Assembly (NCBI GenBank): GCA_947449255.1
Contig: CANFQX010000006.1
Location: 1-64,000 of the forward strand
Length of the DNA: 64,000 nucleotides
Direction: 5' to 3'
From: Pseudobdellovibrionaceae bacterium
GTDB taxonomy: Bacteria > Bdellovibrionota > Bdellovibrionia > Bdellovibrionales > Bdellovibrionaceae
Part shown: positions 45,012 through 53,678 of the stretch, piece after piece
Layout: each line of letters begins with the position of its first letter
How positions within the stretch are numbered: the stretch's first letter is position 1
Notes under the pieces: generated by a model
What the model saw: the letters and a program-made list of their open reading frames with translations, nothing else
What the model was told of the DNA's origin: nothing
The model's database searches: none
Translations under genes and position numbers: made by a program

Positions 45012-46015
45012 AAAACTTCAAATTCCCCGTGCAAAGCTCCAGCTGCCTTGATGGACTGAAGTATAGTTATCAGGTCCTTAGGCGAGACTCCGAGCTTATT
45101 TAAGGCCTGGACTAGATCTCCAACACTCACTCCGCTATCAAGAACGGCGACTTTTTCATCACTGCCTTTTTTCCCATCGCCTACTTTTATTGAAAGTGAA
45201 CCATGAGAAATTGCTACTTTTGATATTCTTACTTTATCGCCAATGACAATAGTTCCTGTTTTTTCATTGATAACAACACGTGCTTTCATGTCAGGATTAA
45301 CATCGATAGACTCAATAGTTGCGAGCAACTCAACGCCGCGATTTTCATAGGCAACTGGTGTGATGATATCTATAGTGCCAGCATCTTTGGCTGAGGCGAA
45401 GTGCCCTCCGAGCTCTTTATTGATCGTTAAAATTGAACGTGCCGCCGTCGTAAAATCAGGATTGATGAGCGTTAGTCGATACATTTTCCGAGATGCAAAA
45501 TCGGCTGTCATATCACGCTCAATGATTGCTCCATTGGGTATTCTTCCTACAGTCAAATGCTGATCCTTCCCGTCACCACCAATAATTATACTTCCCTGGG
45601 CAACAGCATAGACTTGGTCATTAGCAGCTCGAAGGGGGGCTTGTAGCAAGGTTCCACCTTGCAGAGATGACGCCTCTCCGATCGCACTCACTGTGATATC
45701 GATTGGATTTCCTGATTTTCCAAAAGCTGGCATCGTAGCTGTTAAAATAACTGCAGCAGCGTTCTTGCTCGCAAAATCCGGCGAATCAAGTTTCATGCCC
45801 AATTTATCAAACATTCGGACTACGCTTTTACTCATAAATTCATTTTTACCATCACCAGTCCCTTTTAATCCGACCACAATCCCATAGCCGATCAACTGAT
45901 TTTCGCGAACACCCCGAATACTTGCGATATCCTTCAATCGTGCTGCCTGCAGTGGTGCTGCAAAAAAAGAAAAGATGCTAATCATAAAAACGGACGTCCT
46001 AAAAATTTTAATCAT
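45008..46015 (-). CDS. flgI: Flagellar P-ring protein FlgI
   Basis: 335 residues from the ATG at 46015, which overlaps the flgH end by 8 bp and has AGGA upstream; earlier in-frame ATGs lack a site. Signal peptide 1-23 (APLQA). Family motifs: ARLKDIASIRGVRENQLIGYG, VVGLKGTGD, NAAAVILTATMPAF, TVSAIGEASSLQGGTLL and VRVVINEKTGTIVIG-like strand near the centre. It forms the peptidoglycan bushing around the rod. Confidence 0.95.
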   Translation of the reverse strand: MIKIFRTSVFMISIFSFFAAPLQAARLKDIASIRGVRENQLIGYGIVVGLKGTGDGKNEFMSKSVVRMFDKLGMKLDSPDFASKNAAAVILTATMPAFGKSGNPIDITVSAIGEASSLQGGTLLQAPLRAANDQVYAVAQGSIIIGGDGKDQHLTVGRIPNGAIIERDMTADFASRKMYRLTLINPDFTTAARSILTINKELGGHFASAKDAGTIDIITPVAYENRGVELLATIESIDVNPDMKARVVINEKTGTIVIGDKVRISKVAISHGSLSIKVGDGKKGSDEKVAVLDSGVSVGDLVQALNKLGVSPKDLITILQSIKAAGALHGEFEVL

Positions 46016-46781
46016 TGCTTCTATTCCTTCTAATACTGACGACATCATATTGTGGATCGAGAATTTTTTGAGAAGTGATTCCCTCATCATTAAAATCTTC
46101 AGGTCGAACCATTCCTGTCAGAATCACCTTATATTCACGCTTACCAATCATGAAGGGCTGCTGCCCTTTGATTCGATAATTCCCATCTGGCATTCTCTCA
46201 ACAATGCGAGATGGAACGCCTTGCACATCGGCTAGCCCACCTTTTTCATCCTCTTTTTTTTCATCTTTAGCAGGCTGAGGTGCTGTCGCCGCAGGGGTAC
46301 GGCCGGCCTCTGCCTCTGAAGCTGCGACCGTGTTTGCGGCCTGAGGAGTTGGATTATTTTCCTCATCAAGCTGCTTCAATAGTTTTTTAATTACAGAAAC
46401 CTTTGTCTCAAGCTGCTTCATTGCGGGCCCTTCAAGCTTTACATTCAACTGATCGCCATCTCTGCGCATTTTATTCTGGGCGAATAAATAAGCACTTTGT
46501 CCTTCCATCACCCAAGCAGATCCCGCGTTACTGCCAAGATCGGATTCATCTTCCATTTTGCTCTTGGTCATTCTTTTATACTGTCTGTCCGTGGGCACGC
46601 TCATGTTCTGAGCTTCAGAGTAGCGAGGGGCTGAGTTTATTTTTTCCAACGAAGGGTTTTCTTTTTTATCCAGGGACGAGATAAAGTCCTCCATCGAGGC
46701 ACATCCACTGGCCAGCATAGCAAAAAAAGTCAGAAAAAAGGAGATACTATTTTTTTTTGTATTTAACTTATCTTTTTTCAT
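46008..46781 (-). CDS. flgH: Flagellar L-ring lipoprotein FlgH (divergent)
   Basis: 257 residues. Lipoprotein signal with ASGC (Cys27) and the FlgH central/C-terminal motifs in divergent form: SAYLFAQNKMRRDGDQLNVKLEG, IVERMPDGNYRIKGQQPF, and ILTGMVRPEDF ... SQKILDPQYDVV. A low-complexity Ala/Pro/Glu/Lys insertion (about 135-175) interrupts the domain. It forms the outer-membrane ring. Start overlaps flgA (ATGA). Confidence 0.87.
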   Translation of the reverse strand: MKKDKLNTKKNSISFFLTFFAMLASGCASMEDFISSLDKKENPSLEKINSAPRYSEAQNMSVPTDRQYKRMTKSKMEDESDLGSNAGSAWVMEGQSAYLFAQNKMRRDGDQLNVKLEGPAMKQLETKVSVIKKLLKQLDEENNPTPQAANTVAASEAEAGRTPAATAPQPAKDEKKEDEKGGLADVQGVPSRIVERMPDGNYRIKGQQPFMIGKREYKVILTGMVRPEDFNDEGITSQKILDPQYDVVSIRRNRSND

Positions 46782-47725
46782 TGCAACTTCACCACACCTT
46801 TTTCAACAATCTGGGCCGAAAAATATTTATTGTTTTCAACGCTTTTTACTTTAACAATGTCACCGATAAAGCCGTTCTCTTGGATCTCAACATTCACAGA
46901 TATTTCAAAACTTTCATCACCAAGTAAACCTTTGGCCGTTTGACCTTTTTGAGCAGCGGGTTCTTTCCGACAGTCTGTGGATCCAACGATTGACCCTACG
47001 GATAAAGTCCGAACAGCAATTTGACCGACTAAGTCCTCCGCTCGGAGGATATTGTCTTTAGAAAAAGTAATATCATTTAACGACATCACCAAATCATCGC
47101 GGGAAAATCGCTCTCCTTGTTGGATAAGTCTTGTTGTTGTTGGGGTTAATTTTGAAATGCGGATCTGACCCGAAATCCATTTTTTTGGTCTATTTTCTAA
47201 ATCGCGAAGAGGCAACAACAGACCACCTTTTGCAGTCATCTGTTCAAATTCTGGCTCCCACTCACGACTTCCTGGCTCCGGTATAGTTTGAATACTCAGT
47301 CTGTATTCGCAGTCTATGCAGCGAATACTTAAGAAATTTTTAATTTTTCTGTCTATCTCTTCTTTAGAAATCAATGCCTGTGAAAAACCAATATCAATCC
47401 TTGTCGGTATTTTAAAGGTTGGATTGGCATGGCGTAATAACTCGCTGGGCTCAAGATTAGCTTTAATTGTCTTTAAAATTTCTAGTGACTCTAAATGTTG
47501 GCTGAGGAGAAGCCCCCGGCTGTCTTCGCGCAAAACCAAATTATTTAACAAGGTAAGCAGCTCTGAGTTTGCACCTCTAATTATGGCAATATCACCAAGT
47601 CGCAATTTTGGACGTTGAGATATTTCCACCTTGTTTGGAATTGTGATCTCTGGTCGAGCCACAGCAGGGGCGTTCGTCCACATTATAATTTGAATACAAA
47701 ACAGAAAAGCGAAGGCAAATTTCAT
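46778..47725 (-). CDS. flgA: Flagellar P-ring assembly chaperone FlgA
   Basis: 315 residues. Signal peptide 1-23, an N-terminal domain with three Cys (CIDCEYRL near residue 138), and the SAF/FlgA C-terminal domain: IQQGERFSRDDLVMSLNDI, ILRAEDLVGQIAVRTLSVGSIV, and IQENGFIGDIVKVKSVENNKYFSAQIV. It helps polymerise FlgI in the periplasm. Located 18 bp after flgG. Confidence 0.9.
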   Translation of the reverse strand: MKFAFAFLFCIQIIMWTNAPAVARPEITIPNKVEISQRPKLRLGDIAIIRGANSELLTLLNNLVLREDSRGLLLSQHLESLEILKTIKANLEPSELLRHANPTFKIPTRIDIGFSQALISKEEIDRKIKNFLSIRCIDCEYRLSIQTIPEPGSREWEPEFEQMTAKGGLLLPLRDLENRPKKWISGQIRISKLTPTTTRLIQQGERFSRDDLVMSLNDITFSKDNILRAEDLVGQIAVRTLSVGSIVGSTDCRKEPAAQKGQTAKGLLGDESFEISVNVEIQENGFIGDIVKVKSVENNKYFSAQIVEKGVVKLQ

Positions 47726-47743
47726 TATGGTCTCACCGGGCCT

Positions 47744-48529
47744 TTATCTCATGTTATTTATTGACTGCAACATTTGGTCAGAGGCTTGAATGACCTTAGA
47801 ATTTGTTTCATAAGCTCTTTGCGCGGTGATCATGTTGACCATTTCATCAACGATATTTACATTGCTCGCCTCTAATTGGCCCTGCGATAAATAACCCGTG
47901 CCATTTAATCCCGGGCGAGAACCTATGGCCTGCCCACTGGCTGGACTTTGCATAAATAGATTTTTTCCCATGGCTTTTAAACCAGCTGGATTTACAAAAT
48001 TGACGATATCTATCTGTCCAATAGTTTTGGGTGGATCATTCAAACCAGTGATCGTTCGAACTTCGCCAGTAGGTGCGACCTCTATCCCTGAAACATTGGC
48101 TGGCACAGTGATTTCAGGCTGCAAAATATTTCCATTTTTATCAATGATTCGTCCCCCTGGATCTTTTTTAAAAGATCCATCCCGAGTGTATGCAATTTGT
48201 CCATCCGGGGAAAGAACCTGAAAAAAACCAGATCCTTCAATTTGGAGGTCTAGAGGATTCTTGGTCACTTGTGTGCTTCCTCCAACAAAGTCCTTTTGAA
48301 TAGCGGCAGTGCGAACACCAAGTCCAGTCTGAACTCCATTTGGCGAATAGGCGTTTAGACCACTTGCAGCACCTGGCTCTTTTTGTGTCTGATACATCAG
48401 GTCTTCGAACTCAGCTCGGGATTTTTTGAAACCTGTTGTGGACACATTGGCAATATTATTGGCAATAACATCCATATTTGTCTGTTGTGCTGCCATGCCC
48501 GTAGCTGCCGTATTTAAACTTTTAAGCAT
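47744..48529 (-). CDS. flgG: Distal rod protein FlgG
   Basis: 261 residues, the typical FlgG length. Starts MLKSLNTAATGMAAQQTNMD with VIANNIANVSTTGFKKSR and ends NVNIVDEMVNMITAQRAYETNSKVIQASDQML; the LDLQIEGSGFFQV and TRDGSF motifs lie between. Forms the distal rod. AAAGGA precedes the ATG. Confidence 0.96.
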   Translation of the reverse strand: MLKSLNTAATGMAAQQTNMDVIANNIANVSTTGFKKSRAEFEDLMYQTQKEPGAASGLNAYSPNGVQTGLGVRTAAIQKDFVGGSTQVTKNPLDLQIEGSGFFQVLSPDGQIAYTRDGSFKKDPGGRIIDKNGNILQPEITVPANVSGIEVAPTGEVRTITGLNDPPKTIGQIDIVNFVNPAGLKAMGKNLFMQSPASGQAIGSRPGLNGTGYLSQGQLEASNVNIVDEMVNMITAQRAYETNSKVIQASDQMLQSINNMR

Positions 48530-48612
48530 TCACGAATCCTTTCGTTTGCTTGGAAAAAAATCTCAAATAAATATTCCTAATTTTCAAAGCCTAAATTAGG
48601 ACTTTTTAGATA

Positions 48613-49443
48613 TTAGGGAGTCGTCTTTCCGACTACATTGACCATTTTCTCTGACATTTGATCATAGGCACTGATTGCCTTTTGCGTGCTCTCAAAAATT
48701 CGGTTGGTGGAAATCATATCTGTCATCTCTTGAACTATATTTACATTTGAAGTTTCAAGAAATCCCTGCTTCAAACTGGGATTGTTCGTGACTGACATTT
48801 CTGGTTTCATATTCTTTTTAAATCCATAGAGTGAACTGCCTTGCTTCTGTAAACAGTCTGGATTTTCAACTTGCACTAGGGAAAGCTTTCCAACGACCTC
48901 GGTGCCCTGATAAATGTCACCGTTGTCTGTGATTTGAATTGGTGCTGAGCTGTCAAATCGAAAAACACGGGCAGAAACATCACCCGCTCCTGTGCTGATC
49001 GCATCATTGGCCTTTAAGACGGGGTGTCCTTCTTTGGTAACCAGTTGGCCATTTCCATCGAGTGTGAAATTTCCAGACCTTGTCAGTTTTACTCCTCCAG
49101 GAGTTGCAACTTCAAAAAATCCTTTACCATCAATAGCGACATCCAAAGGATTACCAGTTGGTTTTAAACCACCTTGTGAAAAATCAGTAAAAGTTCCCTT
49201 GGTATCCACAAAACTTTTGTCCGCGCCTTGCATATTGTAGAAGCTCTCAATTGAGGCGACGTCACGTGGTACTTGCATAGTTGCCGGAGGTTTTTCATTC
49301 GCGGTTAAATACTCTTGGAATATTTGCTGGTCACGCTTAAATGCTGGCGTGTTCACATTCGCCAAATTATTGGCAATCGTATCCAGCTTTGTACTTTGTG
49401 CTATGGCTCCGCTTAATGCTGTATAGACGCCCTTGACTCCCAT
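48613..49443 (-). CDS. flgF: Proximal rod protein FlgF
   Basis: 276 residues from the ATG at 49443 (AGAGGTGAGATCA upstream; longer in-frame starts have none). Shares the rod/hook N-terminus (GVYTALSGAIAQSTKLDTIA, NLANVNTPAFKRD) and C-terminus (ETSNVNIVQEMTDMISTNRIFE) but is distinct from FlgG, with a longer ATMQVP segment. FlgF is the usual name for this partner of FlgG. First gene of the flg operon. Confidence 0.9.
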   Translation of the reverse strand: MGVKGVYTALSGAIAQSTKLDTIANNLANVNTPAFKRDQQIFQEYLTANEKPPATMQVPRDVASIESFYNMQGADKSFVDTKGTFTDFSQGGLKPTGNPLDVAIDGKGFFEVATPGGVKLTRSGNFTLDGNGQLVTKEGHPVLKANDAISTGAGDVSARVFRFDSSAPIQITDNGDIYQGTEVVGKLSLVQVENPDCLQKQGSSLYGFKKNMKPEMSVTNNPSLKQGFLETSNVNIVQEMTDMISTNRIFESTQKAISAYDQMSEKMVNVVGKTTP

Positions 49444-49783
49444 TGATCTCACCTCTAAATGCTTTTCAGCAAGGCCTGTGCCAAAAATTTCCTCGACCAA
49501 ACAAGGTCTAGGAAGGAAGCTCCCTCCAAGACCTTTTGCCAGTAAGATAATTCTCGACTCAAGTTTTTTTCGATTTGGCTGCATTTTTCGCATTTATGGG
49601 CTTTTAAAAAAATTCTGATCTTTTTCACTGCTGACAGAGAATTGGCAGTTCTGCAATTATGGCGTCAAAGATTTGCCTGATTTTTTCGCCTAGCGCAAGG
49701 CACTCAATGACTTTCGTCGATGCCAAAATTTGGGTTGCAGTTCTTTGTCGACACTGTTCAATTTTCGGCTTCATAATAGTAAT
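49444..49783. other. 340-bp intergenic region between flgF and the mltD-like gene; hairpin in the flgF leader
   Basis: No gene is supported here. The main structure is an imperfect hairpin at 49505-49533: arms GGTCT/AGACC extended by GGA/TCC and GGA/TCC blocks with two mismatches, loop of three. It lies 62 bases upstream of the flgF start and might be a leader element. No sigma-54 (GG-N10-GC) or clear sigma-28 box was found by eye on either strand. The rest is AT-rich with several T- and A-runs. Confidence 0.45.
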
Positions 49784-50848
49784 ATGAGAATGTCATTAGT
49801 CCACATTAGAGAAAGAAATCAATTCCCAGCTAAATTTGCTGGAGGTATTTCAGCGACATTCATTTTTTTTCTAAGTAGTTTTCTATTAATGATTTTGTTT
49901 TTTGGATCTTTATCAACTTATGCTGAAACACATTCTGATCTAAAACTTGCTGCCACCTTGCAAGAAAAGAAAGATGGCCAACTGCAAAGCCTTAAAGAAA
50001 AACTCAAAGGACTCTCAGCCCGCGCATCGCAAAATCAACCTGACAGTCTAATTTTTGATTTACCCGTCACCTACAATAAAAAAGTGAGTCGATGGATTTC
50101 CTATTATCAAACCTCTGGCAGCAAATGGTTTCGCAGTTGGCTGCAGCGCTCACACAAGTTTTTGCCTTTCATCCAGAAGGAACTGAAGAACTCTGGCTTA
50201 CCTTCTGACCTTGCCTACATGGTGATGATTGAAAGTGGATTTTCCCCCAACGCCACCAGCAATGCAGATGCCGCAGGCCCCTGGCAATTCATTAAACCCA
50301 CAGGTACACGCTATGGCTTGGAAAACAATTGGTGGCTTGATGAACGGCGTGATTTAAAAAAAAGCACCGGTGCTGCCATCCGGTATCTGAAAGATCTCTA
50401 TGATGAATTTGGCTCGTGGTACTTAGTCGCTGCTAGCTATAACATGGGCGAAAATGGATTGCGTCGGCAAATTAAAAAATATGGCACCAAAGATTATTGG
50501 ACACTCATCAAACTTTCAGCACTGCCGACTGAAACTCAAGAGTACGTTCCTAAAATCTTAGCTGCAATGCTGATTTCCAAAGCACCTAATCTCTATGGTT
50601 TCAGAGATATTTTTAAAATGGACCCCCTTGAATATGACGTCATCCAAGTCAATGGGGGTACCGATTTGGATCAGCTCGCAGATTACATAGGTGTCACCAG
50701 AAAATCATTAAAAGATTTGAATGCAGAACTCTTTTTGGGATACATTCCGAGAGAGATCGGAAAGCATTATATCAGGGTACCAAAGGGCTCTTCACGTTTG
50801 GTTACTGATTATACATACAAAAAAAATCAGAGGGCTAGCATTCAATGA
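49784..50848 (+). CDS. Membrane-bound lytic murein transglycosylase, MltD-like
   Basis: 354 residues from the ATG at 49784; the start is uncertain (in-frame ATG at 49790 and TTG at 49730, no clear ribosome site). A hydrophobic anchor (residues 22-48) is followed by a Slt-type domain: AYMVMIESGFSPNATS (catalytic Glu), GPWQFIKPTGTRYGL, AAIRYLKDLYDEFGSWYLVAASYNMG. The C-terminus (about 295-345) may be one LysM-like motif. It cleaves peptidoglycan glycan strands to anhydro ends. Its stop overlaps lysC (ATGA). Placed opposite the flg operon, it could open the wall for the flagellar rod. Confidence 0.82.
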   Translation: MRMSLVHIRERNQFPAKFAGGISATFIFFLSSFLLMILFFGSLSTYAETHSDLKLAATLQEKKDGQLQSLKEKLKGLSARASQNQPDSLIFDLPVTYNKKVSRWISYYQTSGSKWFRSWLQRSHKFLPFIQKELKNSGLPSDLAYMVMIESGFSPNATSNADAAGPWQFIKPTGTRYGLENNWWLDERRDLKKSTGAAIRYLKDLYDEFGSWYLVAASYNMGENGLRRQIKKYGTKDYWTLIKLSALPTETQEYVPKILAAMLISKAPNLYGFRDIFKMDPLEYDVIQVNGGTDLDQLADYIGVTRKSLKDLNAELFLGYIPREIGKHYIRVPKGSSRLVTDYTYKKNQRASIQ

Positions 50849-52050
50849 ATACCCCCAAAAAATCAAAACCACTTATTGTCCAAAAGTATGGTGGGTCAAC
50901 ACTAGCCGATCCTGAAAAGATCAAGTGCGTCTCTGCTCGCATTGCCGAACAAGCCAAGATCAATTCGATCATCGTTGTCGTCAGTGCGATGGGAAAAACC
51001 ACGAACTCATTGATCGAATTGGCTGGTCAAGTTTCTAGTCATCCAGAACAAAGAGAACTGGATATGCTGTTAACAGTTGGTGAACGGATCAGCATGTCTT
51101 TGGTGAGCATGGCCCTGAATGACCTTGGGTGCCCCGCTATCAGCTTCACTGGCAGTCAGGCTGGAATCTTCACTGATGATTCACACGTGAATGCCTTTAT
51201 CAATGATGTGAAAGGCTTCCGTGTTGATGAAAATCTTAAAAAAGACAAAGTAGTTATACTAGCTGGCTTTCAAGGTGTTTCCCCACTAACCAAGGAAATC
51301 ACAACTTTGGGTCGCGGTGGTTCTGACACCTCCGCCGTTGCCATGGCTGCCGCATTCAATGCAGAAAGATGTGAAATCTTAAAAGATGTTCCAGCAATTT
51401 TCACAGCGGATCCAAACATAGTGCCCACAGCAAAGCCAATTCATCAATTGAATTATGATCAGCTTATGGATATGACTTTTTGGGGTGCTAAGGTCCTGCA
51501 CTATCGCTCTGTGGAACTCGCAAAAATTCGCGACGTCACATTGTATGTTGGACCTGCTTCAAATAAAAATTCCGATGGCACTATCGTTAAAAAAGGATTG
51601 AATATGTTTGAGACCTGCCGAGCCCTTTCTTTAAATTCACATGAAACTGTCTTAGAGATAACCATTCCTGAAAATGATTTTAGCAAGGCACTTAAAGAAA
51701 TCCACAAACTCTTTTCACAAAAACAAATCACCTTCCCGCAACTTTTAAGTTGCGAGACTTTTTTGGAAAAAACAGTCTTGTATCTCACTGGTCCTCAAGA
51801 AATAATGTCAGCGATCAAAAAAGAATTAAAAAGCAATAATGAAATCACGATGAATTCAACAGACTTTTCCACAGTGACATTGACCTGCACTGGAGCCACA
51901 GCATCATTAATTCCCCAGTTGGTTTTTGATAAATTGTCAGAAGTTAAAATTAAAACGCAAAAGATGATTATGAGCGCCATGAGCATCACTGTGCTGATTG
52001 ATTCCTCTGAGCGCCACAAAACAATTGAAGCCTTACACACCTTAATTTAA
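50845..52050 (+). CDS. lysC: Aspartate kinase
   Basis: 401 residues. Kinase domain with KYGGSTLADPEKI, VVVSAMGKTT, GRGGSDTSAVAMAAAF and DVPAIFTADPNIVP, followed by two ACT regulatory domains (about 265-400). First step of Lys/Thr/Met/diaminopimelate synthesis; by translation coupling with a murein enzyme it may feed cell-wall precursor supply. Feedback by Lys or Thr is expected from the ACT pair but cannot be chosen by eye. Confidence 0.92.
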   Translation: MNTPKKSKPLIVQKYGGSTLADPEKIKCVSARIAEQAKINSIIVVVSAMGKTTNSLIELAGQVSSHPEQRELDMLLTVGERISMSLVSMALNDLGCPAISFTGSQAGIFTDDSHVNAFINDVKGFRVDENLKKDKVVILAGFQGVSPLTKEITTLGRGGSDTSAVAMAAAFNAERCEILKDVPAIFTADPNIVPTAKPIHQLNYDQLMDMTFWGAKVLHYRSVELAKIRDVTLYVGPASNKNSDGTIVKKGLNMFETCRALSLNSHETVLEITIPENDFSKALKEIHKLFSQKQITFPQLLSCETFLEKTVLYLTGPQEIMSAIKKELKSNNEITMNSTDFSTVTLTCTGATASLIPQLVFDKLSEVKIKTQKMIMSAMSITVLIDSSERHKTIEALHTLI

Positions 52051-52054
52051 AAAA

Positions 52055-53542
52055 CTAAGGCATCAGAGTTGGACTTACAACATTGTAACGGTTTTGAATT
52101 TTTCGCCAAATATCGGTGTTGGGTCCAGTGATACCATCCAATCCTCCACCGCCACTAGCTCCAGCAAGTCCTCTACTTCGTGGGTCAAAGGCGCCGCCCG
52201 GAAGGAACTGCCGAAGATTAGGGTCACCATTTGGCATTTTTCCATTTCCGGAATCATAGCCACCGTAAGCGCCACCTCCAGCACCGCCGCTCCCCCCGCC
52301 GAAACTTCCACCTCCGCCGCCAGAATAAAATCCAGCATTGACTTTCGTTGGGTCCGTCTCTTTTTCGCCGCCTCCGTGTCCACCACCAGCTGCGGCCGCA
52401 GACTTGGCATCCTCACCGCCCAGCATAGCACCTTTGCCTTGCCTTCCATCGATGGCTGGATCATTTGATCCTGAGCTTACTTTCCCAGGAACAATATCTG
52501 GCAGACCATTCAAATCACCACCACTAAATGCATCAGATCCTATTTTGCCTTTATCTTTATAGGGATCGCTGGGGCCTCCACCTGGTGGTAAAATACTTCC
52601 GGCATTATTCCCGCTCATACAAATCGGATTATTAGGATTTCTACTGCAAACACAGACCTTATCGCTAGCAAGCTCCGGCCGACTGCAGTCGATATTCCCT
52701 AAATTCGAACAGCCAGGCATTGTTGGGTTGGTTTTACAGATCTCAGGAATTAAAACACCTGTGCCGTTGACTGAATTGGAGCACTTATTTGCCTGTCCCA
52801 ATGTTGTCATGAGATTTTGCATGCCCACTTTGGCTTGATCAGACTTTGCAGTTAAAGCTCGGCAGGCTCTTTTTGAATTGTTCATAGAAACTAATACAGG
52901 ATCGCCGTTAGCAATGGAGGCATCAATTCCTAAAAAACATCCATTTTTAGCCATATAGTAATTCACGGCCGCATCACATGCTGTCCAGCAGTTCTCGATC
53001 GAATTCTGACAATTCATCTGATAGGCTGACATCGCTGCATTCGCTGCCGCTGAGATCATTCCCATCGTGGAACAAGCACCCTTTACGCTGCTGCTGAGTT
53101 GCTGCCCTAATCCGCCGATAGCTTGTTGGGCTGAATTCATTCCACTGTCTTTTGTATCATCACAGGAATTTTGAGCTTCCTGCGCACCAACATTACAGGC
53201 GCTTTTTAATTGTTCCATTTTAGAAATACAAATCTGTGGATCGGGTTCATCTGCTTTTTGGGACGTCATATTTTTTGAGACACACGACTGATAACAAGCT
53301 ATAGGCTTTGCATCGGAGCTGCAGTTCAATTTGCAAAACTTATCTTTATCACCTTGAGATTGAGGGGTATAAAAATTAAAGTCCCCCTCGAGAGCATCAG
53401 TGTTAGTCAAAGGTGCATTTGCAGCTGGAGCTTTGTCCTTTGTTTTTTTTGCTAGAGCTGGAGCATTAAACAAAAAAACAAATGAAATAAAAACCAAAAA
53501 AATAGCACAAAAATTAATCTTAAATCTTAGAATATTCCCCAT
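52055..53542 (-). CDS. Secreted Cys-rich, Gly-rich protein of unknown function
   Basis: 495 residues. Signal peptide ends near residue 31 (NAPALA). Residues 60-310 contain more than 20 Cys in helical stretches (CKLNCSS, CYQSC, CNVGAQEAQNSC, CQNSIENCWTACDAAV, CVCSRNPNNPIC), so extensive disulfide bonding is expected. Residues 315-465 are Gly/Ser/Asp-rich and disordered. The last 20 residues (DIWRKIQNRYNVVSPTLMP) are a charged, amphipathic tail. No family recognised. Follows the CheA-like gene by 136 bp. Confidence 0.6.
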   Translation of the reverse strand: MGNILRFKINFCAIFLVFISFVFLFNAPALAKKTKDKAPAANAPLTNTDALEGDFNFYTPQSQGDKDKFCKLNCSSDAKPIACYQSCVSKNMTSQKADEPDPQICISKMEQLKSACNVGAQEAQNSCDDTKDSGMNSAQQAIGGLGQQLSSSVKGACSTMGMISAAANAAMSAYQMNCQNSIENCWTACDAAVNYYMAKNGCFLGIDASIANGDPVLVSMNNSKRACRALTAKSDQAKVGMQNLMTTLGQANKCSNSVNGTGVLIPEICKTNPTMPGCSNLGNIDCSRPELASDKVCVCSRNPNNPICMSGNNAGSILPPGGGPSDPYKDKGKIGSDAFSGGDLNGLPDIVPGKVSSGSNDPAIDGRQGKGAMLGGEDAKSAAAAGGGHGGGEKETDPTKVNAGFYSGGGGGSFGGGSGGAGGGAYGGYDSGNGKMPNGDPNLRQFLPGGAFDPRSRGLAGASGGGGLDGITGPNTDIWRKIQNRYNVVSPTLMP

Positions 53543-53678
53543 AATCTACATTATCGGTCACTCGACGAAGATCATAAAGCTTAAAGAACATTCATTAAAA
53601 CGAATGCTCTCTAATACAAAATTAGCGGCAAATGGACAAAATAACCCCAAAATAAAAATAGAACCCGTCTCAATTTGA

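Noticed and set aside
49640-49670. Sigma-54 promoter (TTGGCA...TGCAA) upstream of flgF/mltD
   Set aside because: GG and GC elements are 7 bases apart instead of 10.
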